Shown here: positions 11,665 through 23,500 of the stretch, one piece after another
Layout: every line of letters starts with the position of its first letter
How positions within the stretch are numbered: the stretch's first letter is position 1
Assembly: GCA_037074765.1 (NCBI GenBank)
Contig: JBAMDO010000237.1
Location: 1 to 64,000, forward strand
Direction of reading: 5' to 3'
Length of the DNA: 64,000 bases
Origin: Mansonella perstans
Taxonomy: Eukaryota > Nematoda > Chromadorea > Rhabditida > Onchocercidae
The notes under the pieces: model-generated
Database searches by the model: none
The model's input: the letters and a program-made list of their open reading frames with translations, nothing else
What the model was told of the DNA's origin: nothing
Position numbers and translations under genes: made by a program

Positions 11665-14631
11665 GTACCTTCAAAACGTATCAGTCATACCACTAATATT
11701 AGATTAGAACCCTATTCTATCGTCACTGATACATCAACCGCTGCCACTGATTATGCGTCAGTTGCATCCAATGAAAGTTTCTACGATGACACTTCACTCA
11801 TTCTTGATGGCAGATCTGTTTTTGGACCCTGGCCTAAGCCTACACTGTATTAGTTTTGCTTCTTTTGTTATTCTAATATTTTAAAATTATTCCTTATGTA
11901 ACACAAAAATGCAATGCCTATGTTGTCTTTTTTGTTTTGGCTTTCTTTAAACAAAATTTATAGGCCAACAAAAAGTCATTCAGAATCAAATTACATCCAT
12001 GAATTCAAACAGTTTCCAGTGTATGATATTAGAAAAAGTTCTTCTGATACAACAATGATTATTTCTACTCGTTATGGAAGTAAATTAAGTCAGTGATAAT
12101 TAATAATCTAATATTTATCAAACTTATCACAGCGTATAGTGCCGATTATTAAATTATTCAAAAATTTATGCAAAAAAAGAAAGGTCATTTTCTACTACTT
12201 GGATTGCAGCTTTCTACTCTATTATCTTGTGACATCACAGAGAACTGCCTTAATGTGTTAGTTAATAGCAAGAGTAAGACTGAAATTCAGAGATTAGAAA
12301 TTTGTTGGGATTTTAAATTTATGAAAACTTTCCAAAAAATCTTGCTAAAACAATTTCATGAATTTCGTTTTTTTTTCCTTTCTTTTTTTTGATATTTGTT
12401 TTTTAGACTTTTTAAAACTTTTTTTTAGGCAAAATAAAAAAAAATGATTTTTCTTAATTAGCTAATTTTTAGAACCATCAAAAGTGAGCATGACAACAGT
12501 TGGTATCCCAATAGCAGCAAAGCATGGTAGCGCCAGTGGGCAGGTTTAAAAACGCGTCATAATTAATTGTTTTTGTTAATTTTCAAATCTGTTAGTTATC
12601 AAACTTTATTCACATGAAATATATTTTTCTTGCTTAAAACACAAAAAAATCTGATTTCTAAATCTCAGTCTCATATACAGATATATTGTGCAAAATCTTT
12701 AATTAACATTATCGGACATTTTCAGTTATTAGAAAATAATTGGAGAAAAGTTTCAACATCAAATGAGTCGAAAAATTATAATACAGCTATGTTAAAAAGT
12801 GATGACATTTCGGTACGTTGAATTTTGCTTAATAAATTATGATGCGATACTTTACATTTCACACCATACATTTGTTTTCGAGTTCAAAAATAAAAACAAA
12901 TGATCTAGAACAGTAATTAACACTTACTGGAGCATTTTTTTTCAGGTGACATCGATGCAATCATCAAACGAACGGAATAAACTTCGATTTGAGCAAATTC
13001 AGCAACGCCTTATATCATTAACACCAGCAGTTACACCAGTTGTTAGCATGGTATAAGTAATTTGATTAAAATTGTCACCAATTTAAAAAGTACAATTAAT
13101 AAATTGATTAGCTTAGGAAGAAGTATTTGCGTGCTATTTTCATATCATTGCTTATTTTTTAAAATGATTTGACAAAGTTTTTAACAATTACTTTTGCAGC
13201 TTACGACAAGAATTGGAGAGTCATCCACTGATCAAGATTTAGAAATCAACGAAACTGACAATATTAAGGTAAAAAGAGTTAATAGAAACAGGACATATTG
13301 CTAAGGTATAGTGTATAGAAGTAATGAGTATTATTTACTAGAAATTTTATTTAGTATCATCATGATAGATTGGGATTTTAATAAAAAGAGCGATTTTAAT
13401 TTGAAGAATTCCTTCTGCACGTATCAACCAAACATAATTAAATGAAAAATCAGTAAAGATTTTATGTTAATTTCTAGATGCTAACTGGAACACTGGAGTC
13501 GACATCACAATCAAAAGAGATTCATGATGGTATATGAATTTGATTTCCTATTTGAAATAGAATTGTATTTCTGAAATAATCAAACGAAAAAAAGGTCAAA
13601 AATATCAATCAAACGATTGATTGAAATGTAAAAGAATTACTTTTTCTTTACATTTCAGACACCGATAATGAATTAGCAGCACATAGCTCATCACAGCTTC
13701 AACAAAAACTTATCACAGATTTACAGCGTACTGCATCTGTTTCTTCTGTAGTAAGTTAACTATTAAAAAAAAAGTTTGTTTCTGTTGCAGTAAATAGTTT
13801 TTTTCTTTTTCCATTAAAATACTTAGTTTTAATTTCATCGAAATAAATTATTTTATCGAAACATTCTCTCTTCGCTTTATTTTAAATAATTGTAAAAAGA
13901 TATTTTGAAAAGTAATTCTTATTTTATTCAGAATGTGCAGTGGCACAGAAATTAATCGTGCAAACTTACAACATGAATTTTTCTTTTTTAAACTTTTTAC
14001 TATTTCGATCCATTTGATTTACCATGCAAAATTTTCTGGTAAATCTCGTAAAAATAATTGAAATTTGCATGTAATTTATTGTTGCTATTTCAAAAATAAT
14101 GGCCATGAAAGAAAAAGAAAATGAGTTATTCTGTAAGCCAAACATTTAAAATTACATCACTATTAATTACAATTGTTAATTAATTACTCGTGTTATTAAT
14201 AATCTTTATTGTTTTATTTTTTATTACCACTTTCATAATTAGGCTGTGAGAACACAACAACTGATGGATGCAACTTACCAGACAGCTCTCAGTCAAGGTT
14301 AACATTCATTGCTTTTCTCTTTTCAGTGATCTTTCAGTTTTTTAATTCAAATTAGGAAACCATTGATGAATCAAAATGACATATTAACTTTGGTCAGTTG
14401 TTTAAATTTTCAGAGGATATTCATTTGAAAAGCGTTGCAGTTGAGCAACAGTGCAATAATGATAATTCAAATGATGTTAGTTTGGTGAAAGAGAGATGTG
14501 CTAATGAACTGATGAATGGAATTGGAAAAATATTATGTAAAGGGAATGGTGGAATTGCTGCCTTGTTTAAGAATACTTTAGAAATGCCTAACTCAAGATT
14601 TAGCAAAATTCTGTATTCCATGATTGCATAA
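11665..14631 (+). CDS. Unrecognised Ser/Thr-rich protein, 11 exons, 5' end not found
   Basis: I do not recognise this gene. Eleven exons join in one frame: 11665-11846, 11964-12079, 12241-12273, 12473-12543, 12726-12812, 12946-13050, 13200-13268, 13478-13529, 13659-13750, 14243-14297, 14414-14631. They give 359 codons plus a TAA stop at 14629. Every junction keeps phase and most have good GT and TTTCAG-type sites, which is strong evidence for a real gene. The protein is polar and rich in Ser, Thr, Asn and Gln, with no membrane helix and no domain I can name. Short amphipathic stretches (NERNKLRFEQIQQRLISL; SSSQLQQKLITDLQRT) might form helices. The last exon is the least biased part and contains two Cys (CANELMNGIGKILCKG). 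No ATG occurs in frame in the first exon, so at least one coding exon lies upstream. An alternative end is the TGA just after 12092 if exon 2 is not spliced at 12079. Confidence 0.72.
12241..12273 (+). other. 33-nt exon of the unknown gene, possible cassette exon
   Basis: Acceptor ATCACAG, donor AAGA|GTAAGA. Its length is a multiple of three and both flanking junctions are phase 1, so inclusion or skipping keeps the frame. It encodes about 11 residues (around NCLNVLVNSK). Confidence 0.5.
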
Positions 14632-14699
14632 TTTTGCTGTGATATGAATTGCAGTGATGAAGAAAGACTGCAGATTATTGCATAAATTTTCTAAATTTG

Positions 14700-14705
14700 A
14701 ATAAA
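14700..14705 (+). promoter_or_regulatory. Polyadenylation signal AATAAA of the unknown plus-strand gene
   Basis: AATAAA about 70 bases after the TAA stop at 14629-14631, in the expected orientation. Confidence 0.5.
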
Positions 14706-16715
14706 CTAATTTGACATAATTCATTATAGATATTTTCGACATGTACAGAAGCCGTTATATCCAATCCTAAAAATGAATATACCAATCGTACAGGACTATC
14801 TATTACAGCTAAGACTATTGAAAGTTAACTCTACTGATATGAAATAACATTTGGATAGCAGAATATTTTTTGAGCGACTAGAGCTCTCTTTATATCAATA
14901 ATTAACAGAAATTAATTATTCTGAAATGTAGAAATAATTCATTCAAACTGCCAAACTTAAGTAAAGAAGTGCAAAAAAAAAGCTTTTCCAGATTAATTAA
15001 CAGAATTCTCGATATAAATATTGATGATAACAACTTAAAAATGGGTCAAAATTAGCGTTTTTCTTAAAAAAATCAAATAATAATAATAGTTTCAATTCCT
15101 TCCGCGTCCACTTCCTCCACACATACGTCACTATCTCTCTTCATTTTGGATTATTAAATTAGAAAAAAAAAACGATATAAACTGAATCAACTTTTAATCA
15201 TCCATTGTTATACAATTAACTTAATCACCATTAAAAATTATATGCTATAAAGAATGAATGAAATACTGAAAAATAACTTTCTCCCCAAGTACCAACACAC
15301 TATTCACTGCTTTTAATTAATTTCTTATATGTAAAAAGTAATTCAGTTGAAGCATTTACAGAAGTGATTATAAACCAATTAATTGGATACGAATAATTCC
15401 ATATACAACTTTCCACATCAATCTTTTCTTGCTATTTCAGCCACATCATGCAACAACAACCACTGTTACTATAATTGAGCTATGCTTTCTGTCTTTACTG
15501 TGATTAAGCCATATTTTCTATCATTACCGTAATTGAGTCACGCTTTCTATCGTTACCATAATTGAACCAAGTTGTTTCATATAACATAAAGCCGCCTTTC
15601 CGAGGAAAAAAGAACTGCTATTTGTCAACTAACAATAATGTTTTATAAGTGTAAATATACAAAATGCAGGAAATAAGCAAATAAAACAAATTCAAATGCA
15701 TATTTTCGCTTAAAAATAAAGGCACCTATAAAAATTGAATGAAATTCACAAATAGTCCATTGTATAGCAAAAAAAAAAATGTACATATTTAGTATGGTTG
15801 TACAAATAAATAAACAAATGAAAGAGTAGTAAATAAATCCTCGAGAGGAAATTGCATTATTTTCAGCAAAAAATTAACTTTGAAAATATGCAATGCATTG
15901 TAAAATGACATTTAATGGAATTTTCAGACGATTTAAAAAAATTACCATTGAAGAGAGAGTGAGAAAGAAAGAAAGTATTGGATGATAAAAATATTCGAAT
16001 ATTTCGATCGAAAGAAAGACAGATAAAAATATTGGAAGGAATAAAATATGTTTTATAAAATATGAAGAAATTTTGATAAACAAATTGAAGCTACTAAAAA
16101 ATAGATTCATGTCATTAATTAATTCATTAAAAAATTCGAAATGAGTTAATATTTTTGATCAGTTTTTAAATAAATGGCAGATGTTAATGATGGATGTTGC
16201 AGGATTTTTTTTAAAAATGTCATACAATGAAAATTTTAAAGTAATTTTACACAACACTTTTTGCTTTAAAGAAGAAGAAGGAGTTTAAACTAAGCTCATA
16301 TTTTCAAATTTTACTTTTTAATTTAAATGAACTGCAACCAACATGAGTGATATTTAACAATTGCCTTTCCTCTTTATATATAAAAATTTTCAATGGAACA
16401 ATGAGAAATTTTAGAAGTGTTATTGATTAATTATTAAAAAAAGTGCTTTGAAAAAATCAAGTAAAGCTTTAAATACATCGAAGTTGTAAGTAATAGTAGA
16501 CAATAAAATGGATCAAAACAACATACCGGATTCACAAAAATAAAATACCAATATTAGTTAGTTGATTTCAGATGTATAAATGTATCAACAAATGTTCAAA
16601 TTTAAAAAATTTGTGTCAATGAATTCGTGCCTGTTTGAAGTATGAAATTAAAATACTGAATATTAATAGTATCATTTCTTTATCACAATTTAGAATAATG
16701 CATTATTATATGTTT
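14706..16715. other. Convergent intergenic region, no gene seen
   Basis: AT-rich spacer between the 3' ends of the unknown gene and the Eph receptor gene. Apart from the 29-bp tandem repeat nothing stands out; the 78-codon minus-strand frame at 15874-16110 is low-complexity and lacks splice or family support. Confidence 0.5.
15476..15571. repeat. 29-bp tandem repeat, three diverged units plus a partial one
   Basis: Units at 15476-15504, 15505-15533 and 15534-15562, then a partial one. The consensus is roughly TGAGCYAYGCTTTCTATCRT then TACCRTAAT. Confidence 0.85.
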
Positions 16716-16721
16716 TTTATT
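16716..16721 (-). promoter_or_regulatory. Polyadenylation signal AATAAA of the Eph receptor gene
   Basis: AATAAA on the minus strand about 60 bases downstream of the TAA stop at 16781-16783. Confidence 0.5.
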
Positions 16722-16780
16722 TATAATACCAAAATGTAAGGAATTATGAGTGAGTTCAACAAATCAATTAATGCCTATTA

Positions 16781-17501
16781 TTATACAAAAAAGCTATCTT
16801 TATTAGATGTCGGAATTGAAGATAGAACTCTCGGCACTGTTGCAAGTCGGGATGGGATAAGACATGAACGACGAGACTGAGGAGAGAAATGATATGCTGG
16901 CATACGTTGATGATCTTGACGACTTCTCGTACGCTGCAATGTGGTAACCGAATCCGGCCTTAAATAAATTTAATTATTCCATTGGATGCCATTTTTAGTG
17001 ACACAAAAGGAAATTGCAAGACTTTGTTAAGACGTTAAAATGAAAGTAAATTATGAAAATAGACTAAAAGAGCACTCTTGAAATCACTTCATCGAATAAT
17101 AACACTGACAATTCTAAAGCCATATGCTAGAGTAGAAAAATTAAATTTGAAAACCAAAAATTATGCATTTTGATCTGAACTCTGTTGATTCGTCAATAGA
17201 TACTTAATTATTTATATTTAACTAAAGTTTCTGATAAATTTTTAAAACGGTAAATTACCTGTTAAGAGCATACCGTATCATCTGTACTTCTTCGGCAATT
17301 AACCCGTAACTGAGCAAATCAATATGTCCAAGACGTACCAAATCCGAAACCCTATTAACACCGGCCATATTAAGTTTCAATGCGCAATGTCCCAAACCAA
17401 TACGTTTCAAAAATTCATCTAATGAAAGCTGTGATGATAATGCCGGTGATGTTTCTTTATCAACTGTACGTGGAAGGGTACCAAATGTTGAAAATCCAAC
17501 A
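16781..17501 (-). other. vab-1: vab-1 exons 22-23: SAM domain and C-terminal tail
   Basis: Exons 17259-17501 and 16781-16958. The SAM domain includes [20 protein letters not shown] and [19 protein letters not shown]. The final exon adds a basic, Ser/Arg-rich tail of 58 residues ending SNKDSFFV, a plausible PDZ-domain ligand. Confidence 0.93.
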
Positions 17502-20500
17502 CTACAAATATTTACTATTTATTGATATAAAATCAAAAACAAGTAGAAATTTGAATTACTTTAAGATTATTTCAACTTAAGAAAGAAGAAAAAAGAGTTC
17601 AATTCCGTAACTACAATATGCTTTAATATATAGTTAATATAAATCTATTGCTTGTCATATCTAATTATTGCTTATCACAAATTAAATTTAATGTCAAATT
17701 TCCTATAAATAAAGTGCACAATTAATCTAATTTAATCGAATTTGTTTATGATTAAATAAATTATTAAACTTACTTTGCTGTTGTCGAATTACCCAAACAA
17801 ATATCATCGCTATAGATTAGTGACGGTTGACGAACAAATTCTTCGAGAACTTTAAGAATTTGGCCAAATGTTGGTCTTTTATGGCGATCGATATGCCAAC
17901 ATTGTACCATTAAATTATGCAACGATACGGGTGTATCCATAGGTGGTGGCAAACGATATCCTAATGTTATTTCGCTGATTACTTTTTGATTTGTCCAATC
18001 CCAATACGGTCGTTCACCAAATGAACAAACCTATAGAGAAAAAAACACTAAATAATGATAATACAGGTCGGAAATTAATTTTCATTCATTTGTTAAATCC
18101 TTTACTGAATAGGATGAAAAGGATAATATGGTGATGATACAGTGATAAACTGCATCCTAGCAAAATGCAATTGTAAATAAATATAACTATTTAAAGATTG
18201 TTCAAATAGAAATCCTGAATACAATTTATAGTTTAAACTTTTTACTCGTTTTTCAAGTTAACTATTTACTACAATTTTTATCAACTTCAACTTAAAATAT
18301 GCTTGCTGGGGTATAATTTCTATATTTATCAAATTCCTAAGGGAATATCCCGCTATCATCCTTTCCTATGTTCTTTTCGCTATCTCCTTCAACAGTAATC
18401 GAATAATGATTGTGATTTTCATAAACAAATTACCTCCCACATAACAACACCAAAACTCCAAACATCTGACGCAGCAGTAAACTTTCGATGTGTTATAGCT
18501 TCAGGTGCTGTCCAACGTACAGGTATTTTGCCACCATTTGTTGTATATTCTTGTTCAGCAGATCCTTCAACGCCTCGACTTAATCCAAAATCAGCAATTT
18601 TGCATAGTAAATTCGAATCTACTAATACATTTCGAGCTGCTAAGTCCTAAAAGAATAACAATGATTTTTAGCAATTAATTTAATTTAATAAATATATTTA
18701 TCAAAGTATAATTTCAAAAATGATGCAAAATTACCCTATGTACAAAGCCTTTTTCGGTTAAATATTTCATTCCAGCTGATATTCCACGCAACATATCAAG
18801 TATTTGCACTAGCTCCAGAACTCCATTATCGTTTTTTCGCAAGAATTGATCTAATGATCCATTTTCCATATATTCAATTACAATCATAATCTGTAAAATA
18901 ACTTATCAGTTGATGAAAAATGTAACTCAGTAAGACTTTTAAAATATTCAAATTTTAAATTCTTTCAATATTTGTTAATCTATTACAAAAGAAAAAAAAG
19001 CTTACTGGTTCGCTTTTTGTTACCACACCAATTAATCGAATAACATTTTCATGAGTAAATTGACCCATAATGGATGCTTCCATCAGAAAATCACTCTTCG
19101 CTTTATCACTACTACCTGGCTTCAATGTTTTAATAGCAACTGTCTGTACCTGTAGAAATATTTCATTTTAAAACATTTGCAGCTAGCCTTGGAAATCTTT
19201 CGCAGAAGTGGCATACCTGAACTTCAGTAATAAGCACATAAAATTTATAAATCCAAATTCGTTTCAAAAATCCTGCATATCTCGTAATGCAAAGTACAAT
19301 TCTTGTGTATAGAATGTATTGAGGTATAGAACATAATTACGAATTTCAGTCTGACTTGTAATAGTATGTTACCTGACTAATATCAGAAGAGGTCATTCTG
19401 TACGATGGTTGCAAGACACCTTTACAAACTTCACCAAACTCACCACTTCCAATAATCTCTGTGATATGTATCAAAGCTGGATCAACATCATTCGCGAATT
19501 CCGATAAAGCCTAAAAAAATTTAATGTTAATTAGAATTAAAATTGTCATATATTTGTCCTCCTTGGTCATACATTCACTGAAACATCCAAAAATTACAAC
19601 GAAATAATGACTAGAAATAATGAAAATACAAAATTTACTAGAAAATCATTAAAAATCGATAAGACTACCATGTTTTTCTAGAAGCTTTTGTACCTTTAAA
19701 TATTCGTTGCTATCAATAAAAAATGGCCTACCTGATTCGGATCCTCATATGCTGCTGGATCAACATAAGCCTTAAAACGAGTGGCATCAGCATAATTAGT
19801 TGATTGTGATGAACCGTAACTGATCAATGGTGAACCCACTGAAAAATTCGAAAATTAATTTCATTAAAACAAATTTGAGAATAATAAATCCCTTTTGAAA
19901 TCCCGTTAATGATATTGGCAATTAAAACTCCAAAATACTAATACAATCAATAAAAATAACGAAATAAAATTGATCATTAGCATATCATTGTTCAATAACT
20001 AACAATAAACTTACATTTTCCGCGAAAAAAATTTTGCACGGGACCTTGACAACTTGGTACGCCAAAGTCTGGTGTTAATGTACCTGAAAATTGTCCCTCT
20101 AATATCTAACAAATTACTTATTTTTTTTGAATTATAAACCACAATCATTTTAGAAAATTTCACAATGAACATGCGTAACAGAATCATTAGATATGTTAGC
20201 AACTTATTAAAGCGAGCAGCTTAGCAATTAAAATTTTGCTTGACAAACTCTATCAAAGAACATCAAACCATATTTGAAGAAGCTTGAAATTTTGCATTTT
20301 TTTTCAAAATAAGTCTAAGGAATTAAATTAAAAATAAGCTTAAACATTTACAAACATGATTCCGGAATAATTTTTAAAAAAAAAAACTTGAAAATTTTAA
20401 ACAGACATAATTCTATCAGTATCTATTTAGTGCTTTAACAACTTCAAGATGAACAGATGTACAAAAGCATTTTATAAAAAGCTAAAAAAAAGTAAGAAAA

Positions 20501-23500
20501 CAGAAGTGGAATTATTTCCAGTAAGAATGCCTACCATAAGAACAAGAATAATGTCGAACTGAAATAAGAAATTGAAACAAAATATGAATCTATTAGTTAT
20601 CGATTATCAGTGCTTATCAGTAATTGTTAGCGCGATGAAAATAATTTAATTCAAACATTTAAGCATAATTTAAACAGGAATTAATAGATTATTTTAGCTT
20701 ATTTTATATTTAGCTTATTGCAAATATATAATTAATTAATGTATGAAAAAGCAATCAATATTTTGTTTTATTTATACTGATTCATGCAACAATAAAGGAT
20801 AAGTGTGCTTTAATATTAAAACAATGAAAAAAATAAATGAAGGTACCATTTTTGTAGGAATCAAGACCATCACAATCTTTTAATCGTTTCCGATTTCGAT
20901 TTTGTCGCAAAAAAATGAGCAACATGGATAGAACAATGATGAAGAAGGAGCATATTAATAAAACCCAAATCCATAGCGGTGGTCCAGGCGATGACCAATG
21001 CAAATCGCTAAAATGATTAGAAAAAAATTGATGCATTTTTGAATTATATAAACTAAAATATTATTAAATTTTAGTATAAAAAACTTTTTAGAAATATATA
21101 AAAATCTTAAAAATATATAAAAATTTGAATAAGTTTCAATTCATTTTTATAATAAAATGGCCAAAATAAATATAGTGATTTATACAAAGCTATTATTATA
21201 CATGTAATCATCATTATCATCGTCATCAACATTATGGCTTATTGGTGCAAGCGGTAGGCTCTGACCAGGTTGATACCACAATGGTATGCTCCATGTACCA
21301 TATCCATGTTCGTTTACAGTACGTACCTGTAATATGAAACGTTTTTTTGAAAAAAAAAAGCAAAAATTTTTATATATTAAGATTCCTCAAAAATTAAATT
21401 AAATTATTTATAAAATTTCACTTAATTTTTAAAGATTACTCTTACTCAGCTGATAACGAGAATGTTGATGTATACTTTGTAAAATTCAAGATGAAGACAG
21501 AAAATTTAGCAACACGTAAATTATATTACTTGAAAAGCGATTCTTTTTTATTAACAAATTGACGCAAGAAATTTCATTTTAAATGCATAAATCAAATTAA
21601 TAAACAAATACACAAATATATTTATATAATATAAATAGACGTACTCTAAATGAATACATAAATTGTGGCTTCAAACTTTCAAAAGTATAATAGGTCCGTG
21701 TGGTTTTTATAACTGATAATGAATCATTATGCACTGATTCAATCTGAAATGGTAATGAAATTGATTTAAAACAAAAAAAAAAAATCTAATAATTATCATA
21801 AAATCAAATTTTCCTTCAACTAACTTCATAAGACAGTTCTTTTTTAATTGCTGGCTTCCATGCAATTGTCACACCATTCTCTTGTACACTTTCAATTCGA
21901 AGATCGCTTATTATTGGTATCATACTCCTGCAATTACAGTATATGACTGGTTCGTTTCTTTAAACATATAATTGATAAGAGTGAAATATCAAATAATACT
22001 AATTCTTCGTCTATCGATAGAGATTGTTTATCAATTATGTTTCTTAATAAATACCAAAGTAATCATTTAATATTTCCAAGACTAAGTTTCAACTCATACT
22101 TAAGTATGGTCTATATGATATGCATAGTGAAATTTACTTTTATTCGTAACAAAGAAACAAATTTATACAAAAAAAAAGGAAGAAAAAGGACATACCGTGT
22201 AGTAAATTCAACCACTGCATATTGACTAACAACCGATTCAATCTTTGACACTTTATTTTCTGCAAAAATCAACACCGTATAAGTGGAACCAGGTTTTAAA
22301 GCGGTTAATTCTAAACGTTGCACTGTGAAGGTATTTCCGTTTGGATGAGCTACTGTTGTTGCTGGACATTCGGGACATTGGTAACGATACCACAATTCCT
22401 GTATAAAAATAAAAATGAAAAAGAAATTAAAGTTATCAATTGCAAAATAATTTCATTAACAATTGGGAAGTGAATTACAAATTGCGAATATAATTATCAA
22501 CAACAATGTAACGAGTAATATCGCTATTAATTAATCAGCTGTTAGAAATAATTTTGATTCGAACTTCTTGATCAAAAGATAATTTGAAATTTTTTCCACT
22601 GTTGGATTATCAATTAAGAGATAAAATTAATCATAGAATACATCTGTGTAATATCAATCGCGGGATAAATTAAAAGAATGTCTTTACTGCAATAGAATAA
22701 TTTTAAATATTTTTTTTTTCTATCGATCGCAAAATAAAACTGAATAATATCTTCGTTAACCGTGGTATATTTTTTGAGTAATGCCTTTAACAAACACGGA
22801 ATAACTTAGAGTAGCATTTAATCAATCGCGGGACATATCGCAAATAATTTTATCGAGAAATTATTGTACTTCTTGACAAATATCTCCAATAAGTGAACAA
22901 ACTACTCATTTTAAAATAGATATCATAGCGTCTTAAAAACTTCTTTTTCAAATTCATTCATTTCAAACTTAATTCCAAATTAAACTACTAACTTTTCGTC
23001 CACCAAACATCAACGGTTCATCCCATTCGATTATGACGGATGTCTCATCAATTCGTGCTACTGTAACGTGCGATGGTTTTGATGGCGGCTCTACAAATAA
23101 ATTTCTTTACTTTTCACATTTAATTAATCAAATATGAAAATGTCAAATAACTGAACTATATAACTCAGCTTGCCATACATTATTTTAAAATGTGATTTCA
23201 CTGATAATTTTTATATTTAATTCTCACAAAGAAAAAATTTCACAACAATAAAGAAATTGAATAAGTAAGGAGGAAAAATTTACGGGTACAAGCAAATTCA
23301 GGTCCTTCATCGTCAGCTCTGTAATATCCTGCATCACACTGACATTCTGCACTACCAGTATTTCGTGTACTACTATGTCCAGGACATGGTTCACAATCTC
23401 CCAAACCATTTCTCGCTTTATATGACTCAATTGAACAAGCTAAAATCGCTAATAGTAAAAATTGTAAATTATTTAAATTTGAAAATTAAAAGCATTTTAA

